Of a stretch of DNA of 64,000 nucleotides, positions 45,631-54,472 are shown one piece after another; position 1 is the first letter of the stretch; every line of letters starts with the position of its first letter. This DNA comes from Flavobacterium rhamnosiphilum (GTDB lineage Bacteria > Bacteroidota > Bacteroidia > Flavobacteriales > Flavobacteriaceae). Position numbers and translations under genes: made by a program. The notes beneath the pieces are model-generated. The model made no database searches. It worked only from the letters and a program-made list of their open reading frames with translations, and had not been told where the DNA came from. Location: assembly GCF_004349195.1 (NCBI RefSeq), contig NZ_SMLG01000004.1, positions 186,001 through 250,000 on the forward strand. Reading direction: 5' to 3'.

Positions 45631-46245
45631 ATGGAATTAACAAATATGGAATTAAAATTGAACATTGATAAATTAGGTACAATTGGACTTTTCTTCACAG
45701 CACTATTATCACCTTGCTGTTTTCCTCTTTTTGCATTCGGAGCTTCTGCTTTAGGATTGGGTAGTTTTGAGTTGTTTGGTGGATGGACCATGTGGATTTT
45801 TCAGGCAATGATTTTAATCTCAATCGTAGGTTTAATCATTTCTTATCAAAAACATCGTTCTCTTTATCCCCTATTGTTTGCTATTCCAAGTGCAATACTC
45901 ATTTTGTATGGGTATTATTTTAGCAGTAATTTTTACTTTATCTACATCGGTATGTTTGGCTTGTTAATTGCGACCGGAGTCAATTATTACAGGAATAAAT
46001 CACATGGCACTTGCGAAACTTGCACTATATACAACGGTAAATCAGTGGAACTAAAATCAACTTTGATTTGTCCCAATTGTGGACATAAAAAAGACGAAAT
46101 AATGCCTACAGATGCTTGTCAATTCTTTTATGAATGCGAGAATTGTAAGGTCATATTAAAACCCAAACAAGGCGATTGTTGTGTTTATTGTAGTTATGGT
46201 ACAGTAAAATGTCCATCAATACAGGCGGGTGAAAGTTGTTGTTAA
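45631..46245 (+). CDS. MerC-type membrane protein fused to GDCCVxC domain
   Basis: The 204-residue protein has four hydrophobic segments with TALLSPCCFPLFAFGASALGLG (Cys pair about 28-29) as in MerC mercury transporters, and then a cytoplasmic cysteine-rich tail: NKSHGTCETCTIYNG, LICPNCGHKKDE and CKVILKPKQGDCCVYCSYGTVKCPSIQ. The last part is the GDCCVxC motif protein that is normally a separate small gene. Fusion links membrane uptake with a metal-binding tail. It could move Hg(II), Cu or a similar soft metal inward for detoxification. No MerA or MerR is visible nearby. Confidence 0.8.
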   Translation: MELTNMELKLNIDKLGTIGLFFTALLSPCCFPLFAFGASALGLGSFELFGGWTMWIFQAMILISIVGLIISYQKHRSLYPLLFAIPSAILILYGYYFSSNFYFIYIGMFGLLIATGVNYYRNKSHGTCETCTIYNGKSVELKSTLICPNCGHKKDEIMPTDACQFFYECENCKVILKPKQGDCCVYCSYGTVKCPSIQAGESCC

Positions 46246-46269
46246 TGCCAATCTAAATAAACAATCTAA

Positions 46270-46980
46270 ATGATTAAAGGAAAAAAAGCAAAATGGATTA
46301 GAAAATCCCATCGATATTTAGGAATATTTTTAGGCCTTCAATTCTTAATGTGGACTATTAGCGGTCTGTATTTTAGTTGGTCTAATATTGATGACATTCA
46401 TGGAATGCAATTTCATAAAAAAGGAATTGCTCAGGAGTCGTTTTCGGGTTTAATAAGTCCTTCCCTTCTTCATCCTTCGATAGCCATTCGATCTATTGAA
46501 TTAAGAGAAATTAATAAGACCCCTTTTTATTGGGTTAATGACAAGATGCTTTATAATGCCAAAACAGGAAAATTAAAAAATGGTATCTCTAAAGAAGAAG
46601 CGTTGTCAATTGCAGATAAAAATATTGTATCAGGTTTAAAAGTAAAAGAAATACAACTTATTAAGGAAGTAGGGAAACACCATGAATATAGAGAGCATTT
46701 ACTACCTGCCTATGTTATTTCATACCAAGAACCGAATAATTTAAAGGTCTATATTTCGGCAAATGATGGAGCTTTTCAAACGATCAGACATAGAGATTGG
46801 CGATGGTTTGACTTTTTATGGATGACCCATACTATGGATTATGAAGATAGAGACAATATGAATAATATTGTTTTGCGACTATTTTCTTTATTAGGGTTAA
46901 TAACCGTTTTAAGTGGTTTTTTACTTTGGTATACCTCATCACCTACCATTAGAAAAATTTGGAGAAAAATAAAAAAATAA
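46270..46980 (+). CDS. PepSY-domain membrane protein
   Basis: The 236-residue protein has an N-terminal helix (SHRYLGIFLGLQFLMWTISGLYF), a periplasmic PepSY-like segment (KTGKLKNGISKEEALSIADKNI, HLLPAYVISYQEPNNLKVYISA) and a C-terminal helix (IVLRLFSLLGLITVLSGFLLWY). This layout is shared with PepSY proteins linked to iron or copper reduction and siderophore genes. It may be a membrane partner of a metal-redox step. It starts 24 bases after the MerC fusion. Confidence 0.82.
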   Translation: MIKGKKAKWIRKSHRYLGIFLGLQFLMWTISGLYFSWSNIDDIHGMQFHKKGIAQESFSGLISPSLLHPSIAIRSIELREINKTPFYWVNDKMLYNAKTGKLKNGISKEEALSIADKNIVSGLKVKEIQLIKEVGKHHEYREHLLPAYVISYQEPNNLKVYISANDGAFQTIRHRDWRWFDFLWMTHTMDYEDRDNMNNIVLRLFSLLGLITVLSGFLLWYTSSPTIRKIWRKIKK

Positions 46981-47005
46981 TAAAATCAATTTAAAATTAA
47001 AAACC

Positions 47006-47875
47006 ATGAAAAAAGTAATTCTAATACATTTCTTTATTTTACAAGCTTTAGTAATTTCGGCACAAGAAAAAGTTCAAATAAAACTAACTTCTGCAAGTCC
47101 ATCTGCATCATTTGAACAAGAATTGGGTAGCACAATAATCAAAGTTTCTTACAGCAGACCACTAGCAAGAGGCAGAAAAATATTTGGTGAATTAGTGCCT
47201 TTTGAAAAACTCTGGCGAACTGGCGCTAGTGATTGTACTTCAATAACTACCAACGAAGATATTGTATTTGGAAATACTACTTTAAAAATGGGTAGTTACT
47301 CAATATTCACAATACCTTCTAAAAAGGAGTGGACAATAATTGTAAATACAGATACAACATTACACGGCGAAACTGGATATGATGCCAAAAAAGATGTTTT
47401 TCGTTTTACAGTTCCAGTGGAAAGCATACCCAATTTTTATGAAACATTTACAATCGAAATAAATGACATTAATAACAAAGGGGAGGGATTTCTAAAAATA
47501 ATATGGGAAAATTCGATGGTGAAAATTCCATTGAAAAGTAAAGTAGATGAAAATATTTTAGCAGTAATAGATAAAAACATCATTAAAGAAAAAACCCTTG
47601 ATGCTAATTTATTATTTCAAGCCGCAAACTATTATTACAGTACAAACAGAGATTCCAAACAAGCAATAGCTTGGCTTATTGAAGCCGAGAAATTAGATCC
47701 AGAAAATTTTTATTATCCTAATTTAAGACAAAAAATAGCAACGGAACTAAAAGACTATCCAAGTGCAATTGAAGCAGGTAAAAAAGCTTTATCAATAGCA
47801 GAATTTAAAAAAATGAAAAGTGTAGAATCACTCAAAAAACAAATTTTAGAGTTGGAGTTACTATTGAAAAAATAA
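47006..47875 (+). CDS. DUF2911 protein with C-terminal helical repeats
   Basis: The 289-residue protein has a signal peptide (FILQALVISAQ) and a DUF2911 domain: TSASPSASFEQELGSTIIKVSYSRPLARGRKIFGELVPFEKLWRTGAS (read in parts) and GSYSIFTIPSKKEWTIIVN. A short helical TPR-like tail follows (AANYYYSTNRDSKQAIAWLIEAEKLDPEN). DUF2911 proteins are common in Bacteroidota, often near copper genes, with no proven role. It directly precedes the multicopper oxidase gene (20 bases). Confidence 0.85.
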   Translation: MKKVILIHFFILQALVISAQEKVQIKLTSASPSASFEQELGSTIIKVSYSRPLARGRKIFGELVPFEKLWRTGASDCTSITTNEDIVFGNTTLKMGSYSIFTIPSKKEWTIIVNTDTTLHGETGYDAKKDVFRFTVPVESIPNFYETFTIEINDINNKGEGFLKIIWENSMVKIPLKSKVDENILAVIDKNIIKEKTLDANLLFQAANYYYSTNRDSKQAIAWLIEAEKLDPENFYYPNLRQKIATELKDYPSAIEAGKKALSIAEFKKMKSVESLKKQILELELLLKK

Positions 47876-47895
47876 ATCAATTTTAAACTAAAAAA

Positions 47896-50778
47896 ATGAA
47901 AAGAATAATAGTATTAACATTCATTCTCGCTATTTATTCCTTTGCACAAGCACAGGATATGAAAGGGATGGATATGTCAAAAAAAGAAAAGGCACAAAAG
48001 GTGCAGCCCACAACGTACACCTGCCCAATGCACCCCGAAATTCACGCTGACAAGCCAGGGAAATGCCCTAAATGTGGAATGACATTGATAAAGGAAAAAG
48101 CGAAATCGGTTAAGAAATCGATAGTTAAAAAGCATGATGAAATCCAAATGCCCTTGAAAAAGACTTCTAAAAAGAAGGACGACATGGACAATATGAAAAC
48201 GGATAATAATAAGGTGGCATCCGTAACGTATACCTGCCCAATGCATCCCGAAATTCACGCTGACAAGCCAGGAAAATGCCTTAAATGTGGAATGACATTG
48301 ATAAAGGAAAAGTCAAAGCCGAAAGCAAGTGCAAAACCAAAAGCGGCTACTCCTGTTAAAAAGGAAACACCTGAAAAAGCTAAATCTTCCTCTACAGATA
48401 AAGTCGACACGGATAAGGGCCATGATATGAAAAACATGGAAAAGGTAACAGTAAATCATCCCGTAAAAAAAAGAGTGATAAAAGATGAGCCGCCAAAAGT
48501 AGTCAGGTACGATTTATATGTTCGGGATACAGTGGTAAATTTTTCAGGAAAATCAAGAAGAGCGATAGCAGTAAATGGTCAGATACCAATGCCTACGTTG
48601 ACCTTTACTGAAGGTGATACCGCAGAGATTTATGTCCATAACGAACTCAATGAGGAAACATCGTTACATTGGCATGGTTTGTTTTTACCCAATAAAGAAG
48701 ACGGTGTGCCTAACCTTACCCAAATGCCAATAAAGCCACACAGTACTTACAAATATTCTTTTCCAATCAGGCAGCACGGGACACATTGGTATCATAGCCA
48801 TTCTGGTTTGCAGGAACAAATCGGGATGTATGGATCTTTTGTGATGAATAAAAGAAACTCCGATCCGAATTTTCGGGAGGGAATAGATGATCTTCCAACA
48901 ATTCCGATTGTGTTAAGCGAATGGACCGATATCAACCCGGAGAATGTCCATAGGATGTTACACAATGCCTCAGATTGGTTTGCAATAAAAAAAGGCACAA
49001 CACAAAGTTATGGCGAAGCCATAAAACAAGGGTACTTCAAAACAAAGGTTATCAATGAATGGAAACGAATGAACGCCATGGATGTGAGCGACGTTTATTA
49101 CGAGAAATTTTTAATCAATGGAAAAAATGAGACCCAGCTTTCGCAGTTTAAATCTGGTGATAAAGTAAGATTACGCGTGGCTAATGGAGGTGCATCCAGC
49201 AATTTTTGGCTTACGTTTGCCGGAGGAAAAATTACTGTTGTCGCAAGTGACGGTAATGATGTTGAGCCTGTTGAGGTAGACCGTTTACTTATTGCGGTTT
49301 CTGAAACCTATGACGTTGTCCTGACCATTCCTGCAGAGAAAACATCCTATGAGTTTTTAGCCACACCAGAAGACCGGACAAAATCGGCATCTTTATATAT
49401 AGGCACTGGCGTTAAACAGTTAGTATCCCCTTTGCCAAAACTCAAATATTTTGAAGGGATGAAAATGATGAACGACATGATGAAAATGAACGGTGATTTA
49501 GACGATATGGGAATGCAGATGAGCCTCAATCAAATGGATATGAATGTAGTAATGTATCCGGAAATAACAGGTGAGCTAAAGAAAAAAGGCGACGATAAAA
49601 TGCCGGGTATGAATATGGAGGGAGATAAAATGGATGGAATGGAGATGAATAAAGAGGAAATGAAAGATAAGGATATAGACAAGGAGAAAAAAGAGGGTAT
49701 GAATATGGGCGACCATAAAATGCACGGCATGGACAATCAATATGATTCTAATGCACTTTCTGATATTACTACATTAAATTATGCCATGCTCAAATCGCCA
49801 ACAAAAACCAATCTTCCAAAAGATGCACCGGTAAAAGAGTTGAAGTTTGAACTAACAGGAAATATGAACCGCTACGTTTGGAGTCTGGATAATAAAGTAG
49901 TTTCGGAAGCCGATAAAATCTTAATTAAAAAAGGAGAAAATGTACGCCTGATAATTCACAACAATTCTATGATGCGACACCCAATGCACTTGCACGGACA
50001 TGACTTTAGGGTGATCAACGGACAAGAAGATTATGCACCATTGAAAAATATCATTGATATCATGCCAATGGAAACGGATACGTTAGAATTTGCAGCAACC
50101 GAAAGTGGTGATTGGTTTTTTCATTGTCATATTTTGTATCACATGATGAGCGGAATGGGCAGGGTTTTTAGTTACGAAAATTCACCTGCAAATCCAGAAA
50201 TACCAAACCCTAAATTAGCACAACGCAAATTATTTGCAGACGATAGAAAATTTCATTTTATGGCAGAAAATGATTTTGCCACAAACGGAAACGATGGAGA
50301 AGCGATGTATCAAAGCACACGATGGAGTATTGGTACTGAATGGCGTTTAGGTTACAAAGAACACCACGGTTATGAAACTGAAACTCATATTGGTAGATAC
50401 ATTGATAAAATGCAATGGTTAATGCCTTTTATTGGTTTTGACTGGAGATCTAGAAGAATGGGAATAGACGAGCAAGAAAGAAATCTTTTCGGTCAAACCA
50501 ATACCAAAGACAAAAGAGCTGTTTTTAGTGCAGGGGTTAATTATACTTTACCAATGCTTATAATGGCACAAGTCGAAGTATTCACCGATGGAAATGTACG
50601 TTTACAGTTTGAACGAAAAGATATTCCAGTTTCTAAAAGACTACGAATGAGCTTAATGTGGAATACCGACAAAGAATATATGGCTGGTTTAAAATACATT
50701 GTGAAAAGAAACTTTGGATTTACAACCCACTATGATAGTGATATGGGATTTGGATTCGGTGGTACTTTTAATTATTAA
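47896..50778 (+). CDS. Multicopper oxidase with two heavy-metal-binding domains and a CopB-like C-terminal domain
   Basis: The 960-residue secreted protein (signal 1-19) has, in order: two heavy-metal-binding domains (CPMHPE...CPKCGM at about 43-66 and CPMHPE...CLKCGM at about 114-137), a multicopper oxidase with the four copper motifs HWHG, HWYHSHSG, HPMHLHGHDF and FHCHILYHMMSGMG, a long Met-rich insert (about 515-620, many MNMxGxxM units), and a C-terminal domain (about 775-960) like outer-membrane CopB. CopA oxidises Cu(I) to the less toxic Cu(II), and CopB binds or exports copper, so the fusion would tie both steps together. All copper ligands are present. A strong terminator follows. Confidence 0.9.
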   Translation: MKRIIVLTFILAIYSFAQAQDMKGMDMSKKEKAQKVQPTTYTCPMHPEIHADKPGKCPKCGMTLIKEKAKSVKKSIVKKHDEIQMPLKKTSKKKDDMDNMKTDNNKVASVTYTCPMHPEIHADKPGKCLKCGMTLIKEKSKPKASAKPKAATPVKKETPEKAKSSSTDKVDTDKGHDMKNMEKVTVNHPVKKRVIKDEPPKVVRYDLYVRDTVVNFSGKSRRAIAVNGQIPMPTLTFTEGDTAEIYVHNELNEETSLHWHGLFLPNKEDGVPNLTQMPIKPHSTYKYSFPIRQHGTHWYHSHSGLQEQIGMYGSFVMNKRNSDPNFREGIDDLPTIPIVLSEWTDINPENVHRMLHNASDWFAIKKGTTQSYGEAIKQGYFKTKVINEWKRMNAMDVSDVYYEKFLINGKNETQLSQFKSGDKVRLRVANGGASSNFWLTFAGGKITVVASDGNDVEPVEVDRLLIAVSETYDVVLTIPAEKTSYEFLATPEDRTKSASLYIGTGVKQLVSPLPKLKYFEGMKMMNDMMKMNGDLDDMGMQMSLNQMDMNVVMYPEITGELKKKGDDKMPGMNMEGDKMDGMEMNKEEMKDKDIDKEKKEGMNMGDHKMHGMDNQYDSNALSDITTLNYAMLKSPTKTNLPKDAPVKELKFELTGNMNRYVWSLDNKVVSEADKILIKKGENVRLIIHNNSMMRHPMHLHGHDFRVINGQEDYAPLKNIIDIMPMETDTLEFAATESGDWFFHCHILYHMMSGMGRVFSYENSPANPEIPNPKLAQRKLFADDRKFHFMAENDFATNGNDGEAMYQSTRWSIGTEWRLGYKEHHGYETETHIGRYIDKMQWLMPFIGFDWRSRRMGIDEQERNLFGQTNTKDKRAVFSAGVNYTLPMLIMAQVEVFTDGNVRLQFERKDIPVSKRLRMSLMWNTDKEYMAGLKYIVKRNFGFTTHYDSDMGFGFGGTFNY

Positions 50779-50803
50779 AATTTTTTATTTAAGGTTAATG
50801 TTG

Positions 50804-50841
50804 AAGATGCTTGTTGTAAAAACAAGCATCTTTTTTTTTAC
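50804..50841 (+). terminator. Intrinsic terminator after the multicopper oxidase
   Basis: AAGATGCTTGTT-GTAAA-AACAAGCATCTT: a perfect 12-bp stem and 5-base loop followed by a run of T. It closes the operon that starts around 35438. Confidence 0.93.
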
Positions 50842-50960
50842 TCAAACACTTGAAAATATGTTAATTATACAACTATTATTTAGAATAACTTAACATTTTA
50901 ATGAATTAGTTGTATTATCTTTATATCGTAAAAATTACTTCATAGCTAAATATTAAATAA

Positions 50961-51371
50961 ATGAAAACCATTCAAAAAATTATTTTAAGTATTGTTTTTG
51001 TAACAATATTTACTTCTTGCCAATCCAAAACTGACGTAAATCAAATTCTTTCAAATTCAGATACAAAAAAGGCAATTATGGATACTATTGCTAACAATAG
51101 TGATATGTCAAAAGATATGATGCAAGCGATGATGAACAGTAGTAAAGGAAAAATGATGATGACAAATCACGAAAACATGATGAAAATGATGAAAGACAAT
51201 CCAGATATGATGAAAGGAATGATGAAAGCATCTAAAACAGATACTACGATGATGTCTGAAATGTGTAAATCGATGATGGATAATCCTAAAATGATGGATA
51301 TGATGAAAGATAAAAAAATGCAATCACACAAAATGACTGGAATGGATAAAAATATGGATATGTCCAAATAA
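50961..51371 (+). CDS. Met-rich lipoprotein, probable copper binder
   Basis: The 136-residue protein has a lipobox (FTSCQSK, Cys20) and then an extraordinary run of Met (about 35 in total): MMQAMMNSSKGKMMM, MMKMMKDNPDMMKGMMK, MSEMCKSMMDNPKMMDMM. Met clusters of this kind bind Cu(I) in the periplasm. It has no recognisable domain. It lies after the MCO terminator and starts a second transcript that also includes the microprotein and the USP gene. Confidence 0.75.
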   Translation: MKTIQKIILSIVFVTIFTSCQSKTDVNQILSNSDTKKAIMDTIANNSDMSKDMMQAMMNSSKGKMMMTNHENMMKMMKDNPDMMKGMMKASKTDTTMMSEMCKSMMDNPKMMDMMKDKKMQSHKMTGMDKNMDMSK

Positions 51372-51403
51372 GACAAGTACAAACTACATTAAAATATAAA
51401 AAA

Positions 51404-51511
51404 ATGGAAACTCAAAAAACTTTCACCTGCCCAATGCACCCAGAAGTTACTTCGGATAAACCCGGAAAATGTCCCAAATGCGGAATGAATTTAGTGGAAA
51501 AAAAAGGATGA
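51404..51511 (+). CDS. 35-residue stand-alone heavy-metal-binding domain
   Basis: This small ORF encodes a lone heavy-metal-binding domain: TCPMHPEVTSDKPGKCPKCG is its core, with four ligand residues (C9, H12, C23, C26) and CGM at 26-28. It is too short for usual gene-calling. Its TGA overlaps the ATG of the universal stress protein gene by 4 bases (ATGA), and it has the same domain as five larger island proteins. It has no signal peptide, so it would bind metal in the cytoplasm. It may be a metal buffer or a sensor for the coupled stress protein. The match of motif and gene overlap makes it credible. Confidence 0.78.
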   Translation: METQKTFTCPMHPEVTSDKPGKCPKCGMNLVEKKG

Positions 51512-51951
51512 AAATTCTACTAGCAACCGATGGTTCAAAATATAGTAAAACAGCAATTAATGAAATTGCCAACAGACCATTTCCGCCCAAAACCGAAGTG
51601 TGTATTGTTTCTGTTTATGAAAGAATGTCGCTAATAAATTCTCTTGAGCCAATGGGAGTTTCACATGAATATTATGCTAAAGTTGATCACAACGCTTTTA
51701 AAGGCGCAGAGAAAATTACGGAAAATGCAGCGAAAATTTTGCGGGATAAAAATCCGGCTTTAATTGTAACTACAATGGTTATTGGTGGTTCTCCAAAAAG
51801 TGCAATACTCAAAGAAGCTGAAACATTTGGTGCTGATTTGATTATCGTTGGTTCTCATGGTCATGGGGTTATAGAAGGCTTTTTGCTTGGCTCGGTTTCG
51901 CAAGCGGTGGCATTACATGCAAAATGTTCTGTAGAAATTGTTCGTAAATAA
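51508..51951 (+). CDS. Universal stress protein
   Basis: The 147-residue UspA-type protein has MKILLATDGSKYSKTAI at the start and the ATP-binding motif GSHGHGVIEGFLLGSVS (G-x2-G-x9-G-S type). The frame extends 13 codons upstream (to 51469), but the ATG at 51508 gives the normal N-terminus and overlaps the microprotein stop. It may couple metal stress with energy or stress signalling. ATP binding and a dimer are expected from the family. Confidence 0.9.
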   Translation: MKILLATDGSKYSKTAINEIANRPFPPKTEVCIVSVYERMSLINSLEPMGVSHEYYAKVDHNAFKGAEKITENAAKILRDKNPALIVTTMVIGGSPKSAILKEAETFGADLIIVGSHGHGVIEGFLLGSVSQAVALHAKCSVEIVRK

Positions 51952-52179
51952 AAAACTTAACAATACTTCCTTTCCTTGTTTGGTATCTTTGTTGGGTCTT
52001 AGCTGAAAAGCTCCATAGTAATAATGCCATAGTGCATATTCATACTGTTTTAAGAATTTTTACCATTACTTTTTGCTTAATTGAGACATATTAGTTCGTA
52101 ATTGCTTTTCAGTATTTGGAATATACTCCATTCCTTTTAAAAGCACTTCGGTTATTATCATTTGAATTATTTATGTTTT

Positions 52180-52785
52180 TTAATGATTCTGCTCGTGGTG
52201 TTCCATCATTTCGCCTGAATTTTTCAGAGAATTTACATATGCATAAACTGAAAGGATTTCTTCTTCGCTCAAAATGTTTTCCCATGCTGCCATTGCAGTT
52301 CCCTTCATTCCTTTTTTTATGAGGTATATTCGTCCTTGATTTGAATAAAATGACGAATGCTCAGGGTCAGTAAAATCGGCTGGCTTTGGTTGTAATGTTG
52401 TTGCTCCTGGACCATCACCTTTACCACTACTACCATGACAAGTAATACAATATTTTGTGAATATGTTTTTACCTTGTACAAGTTGTTCCTCAGTACTGGG
52501 AGATACGGGCTGATTGTATTTTTCGCCCAATTCCTGCTTTAACCAATCACGAGTTTCATTCATTTGTTGTGAATGCCCACTATGTTCATGGTTGTGATTT
52601 TCTTCTTCTTGTTGAGGGTGGTTCTGTTCAACTTGTTTTTGGTTTTTTTCTGAATTCCTGCAAGAAGTAAGTATCAGCAGTGCATACATTAATGCGGTAA
52701 TGATTACTAATTCGATTTTGATAGTTCGGAAGAGTTTACGCAGACTGTGACTGAAGAACTCACGATATTGTTTTGATTTTTTCAT
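52180..52785 (-). CDS. Membrane-anchored cytochrome c with His-rich linker
   Basis: The 201-residue protein (start at 52785; upstream codons are a basic non-coding extension) has an N-terminal hydrophobic anchor or lipobox (IITALMYALLILTSC), a His-rich linker (HPQQEEENHNHEHSGHSQQ) and a class I cytochrome c domain with KYCITCHG (haem site) and ADFTDPEHSSFYSNQGRIYLIKKGMKG. The His-rich part may bind copper. It could accept electrons from the multicopper oxidase. It is the only minus-strand gene in the metal island. Confidence 0.85.
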   Translation of the reverse strand: MKKSKQYREFFSHSLRKLFRTIKIELVIITALMYALLILTSCRNSEKNQKQVEQNHPQQEEENHNHEHSGHSQQMNETRDWLKQELGEKYNQPVSPSTEEQLVQGKNIFTKYCITCHGSSGKGDGPGATTLQPKPADFTDPEHSSFYSNQGRIYLIKKGMKGTAMAAWENILSEEEILSVYAYVNSLKNSGEMMEHHEQNH

Positions 52786-53355
52786 AGTTTTCGTTTTTAA
52801 ATTAAACCATAAACAAATACTCAATATTTTTGATCACTAAAAAATACTTAAATAAGTCTCAAAGTTCTGTATTTTAAATATTTAAACTATTTTGTATTAG
52901 TATAAATTTACGGTTTATTTAAGTATGTAACTAGGAGTTTTTTAAATTTTTATTTCCATAAATAATATACATCATGCTGAAGGAATGATTAACTTCATAA
53001 AACCATTTCAGTTTTATCAAATTTTCATTGTGCCCATATCTCCATCGCCATGCCTACTATTTATTTCACCAATATTTGAAAAAGTAGAAGCCAAATTATT
53101 TAGTGATGATAACTTCAGATTACAATTCGAAAGAAAAGATATTCTTATTTATAAACGATTGAAAATAAGTTTAATGTGAAATAACTAAATAAAATATATC
53201 TGTTCATTCTTTGATAGAATACATCACAATCTAAAAGTCAGCAAAATTGATACGCCATCATCAAAATCCTCTTAAAAGTTTTGGTAAATTAAGTCTCACC
53301 TAATATTTAGTTTTCAAATTATTGGTAATCAATAAAATTTACTATTTTTACAATC
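52786..53355. other. Spacer with decayed CopB-like fragment
   Basis: The 570 bases between the divergent genes at 52785 and 53356 are AT-rich. The only gene-like content is the CopB-type remnant at 53084-53201. No RNA gene or transposase remains. Confidence 0.6.
53084..53201 (+). pseudogene. Remnant of a CopB-like C-terminal domain
   Basis: Translation reads VEAKLFSDDNFRLQFERKDI then LIYKRLKISLM and a stop. The multicopper oxidase tail at about 50574-50680 reads VEVFTDGNVRLQFERKDI then PVSKRLRMSLMW. The Trp codon TGG of the oxidase corresponds to TGA here, and similarity continues after it (AATAACTAA versus AATACCGAC). It is a decayed second copy of the CopB-type domain. The start of that copy has been lost. 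Confidence 0.75.
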
Positions 53356-53748
53356 GTGAAAAAAACAATTGCCATATTATTCCTTTCCATATTTTTGTGT
53401 GCCAACACAGAAGTAGGGCAATTATTGAAACTACCTAACTTAGCAGAACACTTTACAGAACATCACGATCAAGATGAGGATAAGCACGGGATTTCTTTTT
53501 TAGATTTTATAGCTATTCATTATAATGATAGTCAACATCATTCTAATCAGGAAAAAGACAATCATCAAAGTTTACCTTTTAAGACTATTAACCAATCTGT
53601 TAATACAGTCCTTGCTTTTGAAAACATAACCGAGTTTTCATTTCGCAAACCAAATACTATTTCTGTAAATAGTACTGTTCCGTTTCCTCCAGAATTTTAC
53701 AATTCCGATGTTTTTGCATGCATCTGGCTTCCACCCAAATTGAGTTAA
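53356..53748 (+). CDS. Small secreted His-rich protein of unknown function
   Basis: The 130-residue protein starts at GTG and has a signal peptide (KKTIAILFLSIFLCANT). Its middle is rich in His and Asp/Glu: HFTEHHDQDEDKHG, HYNDSQHHSNQEKDNHQS. The C-terminus has PFPPEFYNSDVFACIWLPPKLS. Short proteins of this kind precede metal efflux genes in Bacteroidota, but I know no named family. A periplasmic metal-binding role is plausible. Confidence 0.55.
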   Translation: MKKTIAILFLSIFLCANTEVGQLLKLPNLAEHFTEHHDQDEDKHGISFLDFIAIHYNDSQHHSNQEKDNHQSLPFKTINQSVNTVLAFENITEFSFRKPNTISVNSTVPFPPEFYNSDVFACIWLPPKLS

Positions 53749-54000
53749 ATTAATTTTTCAATCTTAATTAATGATATTCTGAATATTTCTAATTAAGTAT
53801 TAAAAAGCACTTTGCTATATAGTTATAGCGAATGTTTCTTTGCATCAATTTCACTAATATTCAGTATTAAAAAACAAGTTTTTTTAGTGAGTTAATGCAT
53901 CTAAATAACTAGAATCATTTTTTAGAAGCATACGCTATGAATTGACTTTTTAGTAATGTCGAAGACATACTCAATTACTTTTAACACTTCAACATCAAAA

Positions 54001-54429
54001 ATGAAAACAATTAAATCCATTGCAGTTGCGATACTGCTAACCATAGCAGGCACAACAATTTCTAATGCACAAGTAAGTACTAATACTGTAAAAACGCCAC
54101 ACGGTGGAATAATACAAAATTCAGGCGACTACAAAATAGAAATGGTCGAAAGAGAAAACAATATTAGTTTTTACGTACTGGATGCGAAAGGAAAAACGGT
54201 TTCAAATAAAAAAATTACTGGATCGGCTGTTTTTGAATTTTTCAATAAAACAAAAGCAACGAATCCTGTTTCTTTGGACACCAACAATGCTTTATTTGTA
54301 CAAGTTCCTAAAGCAAGCATATATGCTTATTGTACCATCACATTAGTTGTCAATGGAAAAACAATCTCTTCTAAATTTAGAAACAGCCAAGTTTCTGAAC
54401 AAGATATTAATCACGGACACCAACATTAA
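54001..54429 (+). CDS. Small secreted protein of the Czc-type cluster
   Basis: The 142-residue protein (start at 54001; the longer frame adds 15 non-conserved codons) has a signal peptide (SIAVAILLTIAGTTISNAQ) and a beta-rich domain with TPHGGIIQNSGDYKIEMVERENN, similar to the stretch found at the N-terminus of some RND adaptors (from memory). It ends in a His tail (INHGHQH). It may bind metal in the periplasm next to the pump encoded further on. Function is otherwise unknown. Confidence 0.6.
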   Translation: MKTIKSIAVAILLTIAGTTISNAQVSTNTVKTPHGGIIQNSGDYKIEMVERENNISFYVLDAKGKTVSNKKITGSAVFEFFNKTKATNPVSLDTNNALFVQVPKASIYAYCTITLVVNGKTISSKFRNSQVSEQDINHGHQH

Positions 54430-54472
54430 TTCAATTTTATTATTCTTTATAAACCCAATTTAAATTACAATT

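Noticed and set aside
51160..51310. ATGATGAA-rich repeats that could look like a CRISPR or tandem array
   Set aside because: They are Met/Lys codons of the Met-rich lipoprotein with no constant repeat-spacer pattern. No CRISPR array was found in the window.
51108..51382. His-rich minus-strand ORFs over the Met-rich lipoprotein
   Set aside because: His codons (CAT) are simply the reverse of ATG. The plus frame has a lipobox and normal start, so it is the real gene.
52116..52322. Plus-strand ORF overlapping the cytochrome c gene
   Set aside because: It is antisense to the C-terminal half of the cytochrome c domain and has no conserved feature.
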